Notes under the pieces: model-generated | Databases searched by the model: none | Told to the model about the DNA's origin: nothing | What the model saw: only the letters and a program-made list of their open reading frames with translations | DNA from: Paragordius varius | Lineage: Eukaryota > Nematomorpha | Direction: 5' to 3' | Assembly (NCBI GenBank): GCA_964247055.1 | Contig: OZ176054.1 | Coordinates: forward strand, 10,292,001 to 10,356,000 | DNA: 64,000 bases | Translations under genes and position numbers: made by a program | In this document: piece after piece, positions 39,001-63,998 of the stretch | Numbering within the stretch: position 1 is the first letter of the stretch | Layout of the letters: every line of letters starts with the position of its first letter

Positions 39001-39886
39001 TGTCCGTGTTAAACACTAAATATGTTTCGTACTCTGTTTAAATTTGAAAAAAACCTTGTATCAGAGGTCTTCAAAACGTTTTAATGTAAAATATCAAATT
39101 TTTTATGATTCACAGCTAAGCTTTAATAAATAAGCTCTTGATATTTACCTCATACTCATAGTAATTTATCCAATATGGCCATAAAAGATTTATTTTTTTG
39201 TATAGCGTTGTGGACACGGTTAAAAAACTGATATTACATAATTTGTTACATAAAATGTCTTTGATAAAATTTAAACATTGCTTATAAAGTATGCATTTAA
39301 CACCCAAAATGGATATGATTAATGAGTTAATATTACATAATATATAGTAAGTAATATTTATACAATAAATTGAATAACATGACCTTTGTCAGAAAGAGTG
39401 TTTACATAACGAAGAACCTCTCTAAAGAACGGCAATTTATAAATACATACACTTTCAATTAATTGCACCCGAAAACGACAGTTTGAGTCAAATTTTATTT
39501 ACATTGACACAAATCGTTATAAGATGGCAAATATTTGCAATTAATCATATATATTAAATAACTGGAGAATTTTAAAATATTGCAGTTATTTTTCGATTCT
39601 TCAAACATGTTTTTTTTCAATCACTATTTCACAGCTCTTGCTAATTCTTATTGGAATTTGGATTATTTTCCCGGAATATGGTAATATGTTCGGAATATTG
39701 CAATTTTTATGTTATACCTATCTTAATTTTCTACTTCACAAATAATATTCTGTTAAAATTTTGGATTATTTTTAATTTTTATCATCGTTTATCTGCCACA
39801 ATTTTTCTAATATAAAGTAGAGTAATAATTTTAGTGTTACGATGATTTAAATTTTAGCGAATTCAAAAAAATTGCAGAAAAAATTG
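36069..39886. other. Intergenic region between DMGDH and the protease
   Basis: The two genes diverge from this 3.8-kb tract. It contains a dispersed-repeat copy (36147-36632), a cluster of cttgactt/aagtcaagtg motifs at 37395-37510, and the palindrome ggtcccaaattttgggacc at 38213-38231. No promoter element can be named with confidence. Confidence 0.45.
36147..36632. repeat. Dispersed repeat family D, truncated copy
   Basis: It begins ttaacacttattcacattgg and runs through catgtcaaactacttcgacg, tgcaaaatatcgtcttcttt and tttattaatgttatataagtgc. It is homologous in opposite orientation to the element at 41639-42156. The far terminal repeat is missing. Unnamed; no coding. Confidence 0.6.
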
Positions 39887-40700
39887 ATGTCGAATACTTT
39901 GATTCTAATACCTTTGTTTGCAATTGTATTTTGCCAACTATGACTTTATTTAACCACTATTTATTTAAATTTTATTATAAGGTATACTTTACTCTATATT
40001 AAAATTTCACTTTCTGCTATATGGCAAAATTAACTGTTGCGCAAATGGCTACATTCAAAAACATAAAATCAGTTATTTTTGTGAGTAAAACACCCTATAT
40101 ATATATATATTTTTAAACTTAATGCCGATTGAATATCATGGTATACTTTTATATTATTATATTTAAAATTTGGGAAATATAAAACTTTAAATTTTGAGAT
40201 TATAATCAATTCATATATTATAATAATAATAATTTAAATTTCCTTTTTTTAGTCAAAATTTTTTGTGTGTCATGTATTAGAAATGTGTGGTAAATCATGG
40301 AATAGAATTAGTGTTCCTAATTGCACTCGAGAGGGACAATGGATTGTACAGGGTCAAAAATCAAAACCCGGTACTTGGCCGTGGCAGGTTTCGCCTAAAC
40401 AACACCTAAATTTATTAATAATTTTCTTAAATGATTCGGATATTATTTTAAAACCCCAAAAGAAAATCATAATATACTTATAAATAGAAAAATGAAACAG
40501 AAATTTGCCCAAAATTAGAATTTTGCACATTGTTTTTCTAAATTTTTTAAAAGTTGTAAGTACATATAATTGATATTAATTTTTTGAGTTTGACTGCGCT
40601 AATTATATATTTCAAATTATGTATTTAAAAGCTAATCAGAATTAAATTTATAAAAAATAAAAATTATATATTTATAAAATGTTACCTATAAAAAATCTAA

Positions 40701-40740
<40 letters not shown>

Positions 40741-43700
40741 TATCGGTTGGATATTCTTGTGGAGGTTCACTCATACATCCAAAATTTGTTTTAACTGCAG
40801 CCCATTGTGTGACAAATGAGTAATAATTTATATAATTTTTGTTAAAAAAATTATAAACGAAAAACCCTCTTGATTTTTAGATTTGAAATTTGTGAATACA
40901 AAGTATACTCCTAAAATTACAGTAAATAAAGTTTAAAGAGAGATAGAGATTCAAAAATTGATATTTTCAAGCAGTCAAAATTATTAAAATCGATTTTCGA
41001 AAATGGATTAATATCTAAAACGATAGATACTATAGATTCAAAAAATTTTCCAATAGAAATATCCTTTGAGCCGGATATATTTCTCTAATTAAAAATGAAT
41101 ATCATATAATATATTATAATCAAGGCTACCATAGGGCCATTTTTCTTAAAACTAAAAAACACTATTTAAATTTAGGCTTTATTGGCCATTAATTATTATG
41201 GAAATATCTTTTAAAATAATCACAAATGATATAAGAGAAAATAATTATACTTACAACTGGTAAAACAATTTTTTTCCAGGTAATTTCTTTTTTTAAAAAT
41301 AGGTTAATTATTAATCGACTTAACCCATGTCTTAGTTTTAAAAAGTGTGAGGGACTAGCATAATAGCATTATCAAATATTCATAATTGTATAAATGAGGT
41401 TTTTTCCATGAAAAAGCTTTAAAAAAACAAATTTGGTGGTTTTGAACAAAAACGCATACATTAATAAGCATGGGTTAGCGGTGCGGTAAATTTATTGCAA
41501 TTTGGTTAATTTATAAATCTAAAATAAAACATTAAACAGGCATGATGGCATCCACCCAAAAAATATTTTTTTGAAAAGTACTGCCAATTTTAACAAGAAC
41601 AGATAAACAGATGAAAATTTCTCGATATTTTTTCATTGTTAACACTTGGATACAACAGATTCATTTTAGTCCTTCAATTCGAATTGGGGTAGTTAAATAC
41701 CCAATGCCTATTTAAAATTAAATTCTTGAAAAAATATGGAAGGAATCGAAACCATGACAAAATTTTGCACTTGTATAACATTAATTAACCAAAATATATA
41801 AAAAAAATTTATTCACAAATTGATATTACTTATTTTAGGCTAAAACCGAAAGGTAAAAATTTAGTCAACGTGACATGTGTGCAATGGTAAAATTGAAAAA
41901 TAATACAATAAACCGCTTGCCCTTAAAATTAAATGAAGACGATATTTTGCAAAAATTTTGTAAAATAAAAATGTCGAAGTAGTTTGACATGGAAATTTTT
42001 TTTAAAACAAAATTTTATTTAGATATTTTGTCATATTTATATAATTTTTATTGGCTAGAAGCATAAATTTATGGGACCGTTTTTTTCAGGAGCTTTTTAA
42101 AAATCCTAACTTAAATTTAGTCTATTTAGATATCCCAATTTGAATCGAAGTGTTAAAGATCAAAATAGTGTTAAAAATCAATTTAATTTACATATAATCT
42201 TGTAGTCTGGTCTTATAAAACGTTAATGTTTAAACATAATAGTTAGCCAGTTTATGCAGAGAAGAAATATAAAATTTATTACTTTAGCTATATAATTTTA
42301 TATATGACCATCAAAATATTCAAATAGGAAGGCAATTTCCCAAACCATTTTTGGCCCAAATAGAAGGATTAATTTAATAAATCTTTCACAAAATACACTC
42401 ACTTAATTTATCAATATTTTAGTACAGAAAACGATTTAACCATTTATGCCGGCCACACTAATCCGTTAGAGGGGGAATTATTTGAAGTTAAACGAATATA
42501 TCAGCATCCTGGTTTCAATTATAATTATACCTATGATCATATACCACTCAATGATATTGCCCTGATTGAACTCAAGCAAATTATCCCTGAAACTAACCTG
42601 ATAAACACAATCTGTTTACCTTATGAAGAGGATGTTGTTCAACACCAGCAAGATTGTTATGCCACAGGCTACGGATACAATACCTTTACAGATGGTTTAT
42701 TACTTTATATTAAATGTGTTTGAATGTATTGATGAAGCACTTAAGACGGAATTGAAATTAATTAATTTAGAGACGGTTTTAATATATCATTTATTCAAAT
42801 TCACCCTTGAACAAATCAAATTCACCTTAAAAATAAAATAGGTAGGTGTTTTTGGCTAAAATAACTCATTTATTGATAATGAAATATCCCTTTATGGCCT
42901 ATTTTATTATTATTTTCTGTGGTATATTAATTTTATAAAAAACTTCATTTTTTGAAAAATATCAAATGTAGACTTTTATTTATAATAACATTTTAGGGTG
43001 AAATTATATTTAAGGGTGAAATTAAAAATTCAAGGTTAAGTTTGAAGATTCAAGGATAATTAGAGGTGAAACATAAAGGTTATATTTTTGAACAGGTGTA
43101 ATTAGTATATAATTGAAATAATTTGTTAATAATTCATTTTCAGTAATTTATTGAGTACGCTTTGCTATTTTTAAATTTCTCGTTATTTTTGAAACGAGGG
43201 CATTTATACAAATAAAAAAAATAATTTTCTACTAATATATTTTTATCTATTGTTTCGTAGGGTTTGCATTATTATTCGACATAACCCAATATTAATATTA
43301 TACCTAGGACTTATGAATAGATCTGTTCTTCATGAAGTATGTATGCCTTATTAGGATAACTCATTATGCCAAAAGTTGTATGCAGAAAATAATGAAACCG
43401 CAGATGGAGTCGTGTGTGCCGGCTACCGAAATGGTCTTAAAAGCATTTGCTTTGTAAGTACAGTATGCATTTTAATGTATGTTCAGTAATTTTATTGCCA
43501 GTCGAATAAGATAAATGGTTTATCCAATGCGTAAAATACTGACCCACGAAATTATTTCGTAGTATACATATGAAAGAGGATTGACGTGAGAATTAACATA
43601 GGCTTTAATTTGATGGATATTTTGTAATGTTAAATTTTGAGAATATTATAGCAATTTATGTTAACATTTGTAATATTGTTGTTACGCATTTAGATGCGGA

Positions 43701-46700
43701 ATTTGTGGGTTTTTATCTTTGATAAATTAAAAATACGTATTTTAAAGTTTTTTATGTTAATTATTCCTAAATTTAATAATAAATATTTTTCAACATGCTA
43801 AATACCTGTATTAATCAATATTGGTATTATAATTTTATATAGTTGTTATTACTAATTAAAAAACACAGGTAAATATATATTTGTGAAAATTTAAGTAGAT
43901 TTTAGATTTTTGTCTTTTATGTATTGCATTGTTAATTATTAATAATTTTTAAGTATTCAGACATTTATTAGGTAAAAATTCGGTTGTTTTTTTTATGTAA
44001 CATTGTTAATTGTAATCAATTACTACATATTTTGGACATTTTAATAAATACAGGTAAAAATTGCGGTTTTTAACAAATTTAGTAAAAATTAGTTTTTTTT
44101 GTTTTTAAGGTTTTGCATTGTTAGTTGCAGTTAATTACTACAATTATTGGACATTATAAAAAATACAGGTAAAAATTGCGGTATTTAACAAATTTAGTTA
44201 TAATTTAGTTTTGATTTTGTTTTTTAGGTTTTGCATTGTTAATTGTAATTAATTACTACATATTTTGGACATTTTAATAATTACAGGTGAAAATGGCGGT
44301 TCTTAACAAATATCAAATTTAACACTTTTTGTATTTTGTATCATTGGTATTAATTACTAAATATTTTGGACATTTAAAAAACAGGGGAAAATTGCGGTTT
44401 TTATTAATTAGTAAAATTTTTAATTTTTTGTTCAACCTTGCTAATTTATTAATTACTATATATTTTTTATACATTGTTATATACAGGTAAATATTACTAT
44501 GATTTGCGGTTTTTCAAATTTTTAGGAAAATTATTTTTTTTGTTTTACATTGATTACTAATATACAAATATAGTTATATCTGAGCATACAGGTAAAAACG
44601 CATGTTACGGTTTTAGGTTTGACATTTTATTTTCCAAATCCAACGATGTATATTTTAACAAACGCCTTATGTCACCAAAGATTGAAAAAAATGATCAAGA
44701 TATATAAAACAGCTTTTAAAGTATCTGAATATCGCCAAATATAAATAAATTTATTTAAATTATAAATGTATAATTATACAAAATTCATAATATTACGTTT
44801 AAAATTAGCATTCTTCTTATTGATATTACAGGTAATTTGTTTCCAATATTGATATACGATGCGGTGTGCGTTCATGATGATCTTATCTTAGATTGAAGAA
44901 TATGAGATTCAAAAAATAATTAAATGCAGATTGAAAATTCAATCACCATCATTTTCTGGGTAGATTCTATCAACTAAAATATAAGATAGAAAGGTATTTA
45001 TTAATATATTAGAAAATTGACACCTGGATTCTAGAAGTATTTTCAACATAATTTTAACTATTGGGGGCTAAAACATTTAAAGTTTGAAAGGGATCTAAAT
45101 AAGGTTGACTTGGCTTTTTAACAACTAAATTTGCAAAAAATATTTTCTTCACGATAAAAAATTCAAAAATGATACTTTATGTTTTTGCGTTTTCGTTCTA
45201 CTTATCTAAACAATAAATATGAAAAGGCTTTAATGATTATACCAATGACGTCAAATAGAAAATAGAAACAAATATTTTTTTTCAAAAGCTTTGAATGCAA
45301 CAGCACTCCAAAAACTAAGCAGGCAACACTAACATTGTTCGCTTTGGTGAAGAATAGTTTTTCATATTTATAGTTTAGATAATAGAACGAAATTGCAAAA
45401 ACATAAAGTATCATTTTTGTTTATATCATGAAGAAAATATTTTTTGCAAATTTAGTTGTTAAAAAGCCAAGTCAACTTTATTTAGTTCCCTTTAAAACTT
45501 TGAATGTTTTAGCCCCCAATATTTAAAATTATGTTGAAAATACTTCTAGAATCCAGGTATCAATTTTCTATATTAATAAATACCTTTCTATCTTATATTT
45601 TAGTTGATAGAATCTACCCAGAAAATGATGGTGATTGAATTTTCAATCTGCATTTAATTATTTTTTGCATCTCATATTCTTCATCTAAGATAAGATCATC
45701 ATGAACGCACACCGCATCGTATATCAATATTAGAAACAAATTACCTGTATTAATATCAATAAGAAGAATGCTAATATTAAACATAATATTATTAAATAAA
45801 TTTATTTATATTTGGCGATATTCAGATACTTTAAAAGATGTTTTATATATCTTGATCATTTTTTCAATCTTTGGTGACATAAGGTGTTTGTTAAAATATA
45901 CATCGCAGGATTTGGAAAATAAAATGTCAAACCTAAAACCGTAACATGCGTTTTTACCTGATATATAACTATATTTGTATATTAGTTATCAATGTAAAGC
46001 AAAAAAATAATTTTCTTAAAAATTTAAAAAACCGCAAATCATAGTAATATTTTCCTGTATATATCAATGTATAAAAAATATATAGTTATTAATAAATTAG
46101 CAAGGTTGAACAAAAAATTAAAAATTTTACTAATTTATTAAAACCGTAATTTTCCCCTGTTTTTTAAATATCCAAAATATTTAGTAATTAATAACAATGA
46201 TACAAAATACAAAAAATGTTAAATATGAAATTTGTTAAGAACCGCCATTTTCACTTGTAATTAATAAAATGTCCAAAATATGTAGTAATTAATTACAATT
46301 AACAATGCAAAACCTAAAAAACAAAAAAAAAACTAAATTTTTACTAAATTTGTTAAATATCGCAATTTTTACCTGTATTTATTATAATGTCCAAAATATG
46401 TAGTAATTAATTACAACTAACAATGCAAAACCTAAAAAACAAAAAAAAACTAAATTTTTACTGAATTTGTTAAATACCGCAATTTTTACCTGTATTTATT
46501 ATGTCCTAAATATGTAGTAATTAATTACAACTAACGATGCAAAACCTAAAAAACAAAAAAAACTAAATTTTTATTGTTAAATACCGCAATTTTTACCTGT
46601 ATTTATTATAATGTCCAATATATGTAGTAATTAACTACAACTAACAATGCAAAACCTAAAAAACAAAAAAAACTAAATTTTTACTGAATTTGTTAAATAC

Positions 46701-48064
46701 CGCAATTTTTACCTGTATTTATTAAAATGTCCAAAATATGTAGTAATTAATTACAACTAACGATGCAAAACCTAAAAAACAAAAAAAACTAAATTTTTAT
46801 TGTTAAATACCGCAATTTTTACCTGTATTTATTATAATGTCCAATATATGTAGTAATTAACTACAACTAACAATGCAAAACCTAAAAAACAAAAAAAACT
46901 AATTTTTACTTAATTTGTTAAAAACCGCAATTTTTACCTGTATTTATTAAAATGTCCAAAATATGTAGTAATTGATTACAATTAACAATGTTACCTAAAA
47001 AAAACAACCGAATTTTTACCTGATAAATGTCTGAATACTTAAAAATTATTAATAATTAACAATGCAAAACACTAAAAACAAAAATCTAAAATCTACTTAA
47101 ATTTTCACAAATATATATTTACCTGTGTTTTTTTAATTAGTAATAACAACTATATAAAATTATAATACCAATATTGATTAATACAGGTATTTAGCATGTT
47201 GAAAAATATTTATTATTAAATTTAGGAATAATTAACATAAAAAATCTTAAAATACGTATTTTACTATTTATTAATTTATCAAAGATAAAAACCCACAAAA
47301 TTCCGCATCTAAATACGTAACAACAATATTACAAATGTTTACATAAATTGATATAATATTCTCAAAATTTAACATTACAAAATATCCATCAAAATAAAGC
47401 CCATGTTCTCACGTCAATCCTCTTTCATATGTGTACTACGAAATAATTTCGTGGGTCAGTATTTTACGCATTGGATAAACCATTTATGTTATTGGACTGG
47501 CAATAAAATTACTTGGAAACATATAACCCATTTCCTTTGGAGATTTTTTCCCCCAGAACGATTTTTAAATTTCAATAAAGTATTGAATAGGGTCAACTTT
47601 AAAAATATGCATTTATGTTTTTTTGATTTAAATTTTTTACGCTACTCTTTCTTTTTTAGGGAATTTTTGGGATTATATTAGAAGAGGTGAATGTTAAAAA
47701 TGTAAATAATCAACTTTTAAAGGATTTTAGAAACAGTGAAGCAGCAAATTTATTTATTTAATTTGTATAATCAGCTGTTTATTTTACGGATTTTAAACCA
47801 TCCCGATTTCGGACAAATATAAGTTTTTATTATCCAAAAACTAGTATATCGATTCATTTTATAATATTTGCTTTTTTTTCATGACATTCATAGGGGGATT
47901 CTGGTGGTCCTTTAGCTTGCAAAGTTAATAATACATGGAAAATATTTGGAATAGCTTCATATTTGATGGGCGAAACTGGTTTTAGTGTTGGGATTCCGCC
48001 TGTTTTTACTGATGTAAAAACCTATTTACCATGGATTCATTCGATAGTTTATGCAAAACAATAA
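39887..48064 (+). CDS. S1-family (chymotrypsin-fold) serine protease with an in-frame TAG
   Basis: Exons 39887-39925, 40253-40387, 40740-40819, 42423-42694, 43308-43453 and 47894-48064 join in frame (281 codons). The first, tentative, would give a hydrophobic leader (MSNTLILIPLFAI). A pro-part with GQWIVQGQKS replaces the usual R-IVGG activation site. The catalytic triad is visible: His80 in TAAHC, Asp in NDIALIEL, Ser in GDSGGP. The residue six before the Ser (position 189 in chymotrypsin numbering) is Ser, suggesting chymotrypsin-like rather than trypsin-like cleavage. The cysteine that usually pairs with C191 is absent from the 216-226 loop. Cysteines 42-58 and 168-182 are present. Codon 43352-43354 is TAG, between CMPY and DNSLCQ, so translation would stop before the active-site serine: a pseudogene, a null allele or a special case. 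A 4-kb foldback fills the last intron. Confidence 0.82.
40705..40739. repeat. (TA)n tract forming the 3' splice site of a protease exon
   Basis: About 17 TA units run directly into the acceptor AG (40738-40739) of exon 40740-40819, so microsatellite length changes alter the polypyrimidine and branch-point neighbourhood. Confidence 0.85.
41639..42156. repeat. Dispersed repeat family D, complete copy
   Basis: A 518-bp element with inverted ends: ttaacacttggatac... with aattcgaattggggtagtta on the left, and atcccaatttgaatcgaagtgttaa on the right. It lies in the protease intron between exons 40740-40819 and 42423-42694, inverted relative to the copy at 36147. Further relatives are at about 50110-50560, with a decayed piece near 49640-49730. 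Confidence 0.62.
42785..43108. mobile_element. MITE family C, copy 2 (diverged)
   Basis: The left end tatcatttattcaaattcaccc and a second ttcacc block face several gggtgaaatt repeats on the right, ending attagtata. It is larger and more decayed than the other copies. It lies in the protease intron just downstream of exon 42423-42694. Confidence 0.6.
43486..47512. mobile_element. 4-kb foldback (giant inverted repeat) in the last protease intron
   Basis: The left arm, about 43486-45224, is the reverse complement of the right arm, about 45358-47512. The spacer is about 133 bp. The outer ends are gtaattttattgccagtc and gactggcaataaaattac. Inner landmarks also pair: ccacgaaattatttcgta with tacgaaataatttcgtgg, and gaaagaggattgacgtgag with ctcacgtcaatcctctttc. 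Both arms contain a tandem repeat of about 110-118 bp, with more units on the right, which explains its extra 0.4 kb. No protein coding is recognised. The plan matches foldback-type DNA transposons. No target duplication could be fixed. Confidence 0.85.
46313..46994. repeat. Tandem repeat array in the foldback right arm
   Basis: Six successive units start at the motif cctaaaaaac at 46313, 46431, 46545, 46655, 46771 and 46881 (next start 46994), with periods of 118, 114, 110, 116, 110 and 113 bp. Each contains gcaatttttacctgtattta and gtagtaattaattacaacta. Units alternate in small variants, so the last four look like a duplicated pair. Matching units in reverse complement lie at about 43980-44480 in the left arm. 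Confidence 0.85.
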
Positions 48065-48065
48065 A
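48060..48065 (+). promoter_or_regulatory. AATAAA overlapping the protease stop codon
   Basis: CAATAAAT at the end of the coding sequence places a polyadenylation hexamer over the TAA (48062-48064). It may be used or may be chance. Confidence 0.3.
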
Positions 48066-48425
48066 TTATATTTACCCCATAACAATATTGCATGAATGAA
48101 ATATATATTTTATGTGACCCGCTAAAAATTCTAGGTTAAAATTGGTATATCAAAATAATCAATAATATAAATCGATTGAAATATTTGTCAAAATATCTTA
48201 CATCGAAAATTTTTGGAAATTTATTTTAATAAATGAATATGTATGTATAAATACCACGGCGCATAAGAATGGATTATTAATTTATACACCATTTAAATTG
48301 TTTTATCTTGGTTTAAATTAAAGAAATTAACTCAAAAAATATTTAGTTTTGGATAAATAAGCCTTATATCCTTTTATTAATTAAAAAGGTAAGAAAATTG
48401 TAATTGTTGGTAGTATAAACCTATA

Positions 48426-48710
48426 TACCATTTATACCACGAATTCACCCTTGAATTCGAATTTACCTTCTAACATTCAAATTCACCCTAAAAATAAATA
48501 TGTATTTTCAGACTAATATATTACATCATTAATATAAATTAATTCTTTATAGAATGGTCCATTATTTTTTCAGTATTATATTAATAATAAAACAAATTTT
48601 ATTTTTCATTATGAAAAAATATAGGTAATTTTAATATTTGAAAATAGATAATATATTTTTTATTTTAGGGTGTTGAATTGTTCGAGGGGGAATTTAAGCT
48701 GTAAATTGTA
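48426..48710. mobile_element. MITE family C, copy 3
   Basis: It starts TACCATTTATACCACGAATTC, has three TTCACC/TTTACC blocks on the left, and ends with gaattgttcgagggggaatt and gtaaattgta. The flanks are TA-rich. It lies about 360 bases downstream of the protease stop. Confidence 0.72.
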
Positions 48711-50109
48711 TATTATAAACTGCAATAACAATCGATAGATATGGCAATATATATCCTTTTTTAATAAGTGGTCAACTGATTACGTTTTTATTCGGTTAAA
48801 TTTTTTTTGTTGTTTATGAAAAATGGCGAATTCAGTCCACAGTATATATTGTTTTATTAGAACAGCTATATATGCCTTTTCAATGGTAAATTCAAATGAC
48901 AATACATAGATTTTAAAAGTCTTAAGTTTAGCTAAAATGATATTGTGTACCCAATTATATTGCGGAATAGTTATGAAAATAATAAATAAAAAACGCATAA
49001 GTTGTTAAATATACAAGAAATTTAGTTAAATCAAGCCGTATTTCTATTTCTAAAAACCGTCAGTCTTATATTATATATGATCATTGATAATTTTCAATTT
49101 TTCTAAGCAAAACTCTAAATTTTTACGAACACCATATGGGTCGTTTTTCTGCGAGTTTATCGCCAAAATTTTTGAATACATTTTTTACTAAATTTTGTGA
49201 TGGATACTATATTTAACCCATGGGCCATAATATTTCGGAGGGCTGCGTGTCGGAAACCCCTGATCTGGCTATCAAAATGGTTATCGAATAATTCCCTTTT
49301 GTTCAAGAAATTAGCCCTTCCAAATATTTAAGAGTTTTGGAGCCCTAATCTAAAAATTAAAACATAATAATTTTTCTTTCTTTGATTTAAATGGTTTCGA
49401 TGATGAATGAGAAATTATTACTTTTAGAGATTCACCTAATAGGTGCAAATTTTGCGATTTATTTATATTAATATACGATTTGTAGTAGGCAGACCATAAA
49501 TTAATATTAAAATGCGAATTCGGGTAACTAGCGACAAGCTGTAAAAATTAATAATAACATAAAACTACTGTAAAAGACAATTTTTACTTAAATTTAGGCT
49601 TCTCTGCCATAAAAATTATTACATAAGCCTTTGATATCTAGTTTTCTTAAAATGGTTGATATAAAGTACTTCGATGTCTTTTTTTTGTAAAATATCGTGT
49701 TTTTCATTCTAACGCTGAAACTAAACTTAATTTTTGCTCGTATCTTATCAACAAAAAAAAGTTTATTATCAAACCTTTAAGCTCTATTTTCTTAACAACC
49801 TTTTCGCAAAAAATTTAATTTTCGATTCTAAAGTTAAAATAAATCAAATGTTTTAGCACCGAATAATCAATTACACACTTCACCCAAAATATTATCCGGA
49901 TGATTATAAGAATAAAAATATAAAAATGGAATGATTCTCTAGATTAAATTGTACAGTTATCTTGCTATTTCTTGTGGTTCCTCCATATAATTTATATTAA
50001 GTCATTGAATCATTATTATAAATAAAATTTCATATTTAAAAAATATTTTATTTTTAAGAGGGATCGCCAACTACCCAATTCTAATCACAGAATATGTAAA
50101 CATGATTTT

Positions 50110-50560
50110 ATTTAAATGATAAAAGCGCGTGCAACAGATTCATATCAGTCATCCGATTCGAATTGGGGTATTGGGACCCCAGGCCTGTTTAAAATTTGAT
50201 AAAATGTTATCCAGCTACTTCAACATCATTTTTATTTCATAACATTTTTGCAAAATATCGTGTTTTTTTGTTTCTAACGCTAAAAACTACATTTTTTTTA
50301 TAAAATCATATCTCTCATTGATATAAATTAAAAAAGTGGTTTATTTTGCAATATTAATATATTGCCGAACACAGTTCATCCAATTTTTTACCTTAAGTTT
50401 TATCCATAAATGATTAATTAACTTTTTTAAATTTTTCTGCTTCGGTACATTAATGTTATATGAGTGGAATGCAATGGTTCGATTTGTTTCATATTCATAT
50501 TTGATTTATACATTATTTTCTACCCCAATCACAAGAGGACTGAAATGAATGTGTTGGTGT
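50110..50560. repeat. Dispersed repeat family D, diverged copy
   Basis: Shared blocks with the 41639 copy are cagattcatatcagtcatcc, attcgaattggggta, tgcaaaatatcgtg, acattaatgttatatgagtg and the closing aggactgaaatgaatgtgttg. The palindrome attggggtattgggacccca marks the left end. Confidence 0.5.
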
Positions 50561-51018
50561 TAATACAATGTTGTAAACATGAAATGTGTGAATTACTATT
50601 TCTGTTTATATCAATGGATATAATTTAAATAAAAATATAAATTAAACAAACGCCTTTGAAAAAAGGTTTTATAACGGGTGTAACTTTTTTTACTAAATTT
50701 TAATATATATTTTGGCTTATTTTTTTAAAATATAAATTTTATTTTAATCCAATTATTTATTAGTTTTTTAAACTAACAACTCAAATATAGTCTGGAATTC
50801 GATGCCTCGATTTGAATCAAAGTGCTAAATATATGGTGTGGTATTTATTAAATAATTTGATTTTCTTTATTCAGCATAGATATTCTTTTAAGAAACGCTA
50901 ATATATTACATTTTGGGTATTAGTCATCATAAAATAAAATATAACTTATTGGGTTTTTAAAAAATATTTTATTATAATCAGTGAAACTTAGTACAACTTA
51001 GGATTCATTCACTTCAAG

Positions 51019-63975
<12,957 letters not shown>

Positions 63976-63976
63976 G

Positions 63977-63998
63977 TATATATATATATATATATATT
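63977..63998. repeat. (TA)n microsatellite at a USP7 donor
   Basis: The donor CGG|gtatata of the last USP7 exon in the window runs straight into a TA repeat at the window edge. Confidence 0.85.

Larger units (their letters stand above)
48066..51018. other. Intergenic region between protease and USP7
   Basis: It contains a family C MITE (48426-48710), a probable hAT end fragment at about 49215-49255 (gggccataat...cggaaacccctg) and family D repeat sequence at about 50110-50560. Part of a family D terminal repeat (gatttgaatcaaagtgctaa) follows near 50810. No exon was found. The USP7 promoter should lie near the right end but shows no motif I can name. Confidence 0.45.

Noticed and set aside
43352-43354. 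TAG as a sense codon (altered genetic code)
   Set aside because: DMGDH and USP7 together read about 1,670 codons with no internal TAG, TAA or TGA, and genes here end in TGA and TAA; a local change is simpler.
46313-46994. Regular repeats with spacers, CRISPR-like
   Set aside because: Units are 110-118 bp direct repeats without unique spacers, inside a eukaryotic palindrome.
47403-47681. A 92-codon open frame
   Set aside because: Lies across the outer end of the foldback right arm and its edge; not conserved as protein in the left arm.
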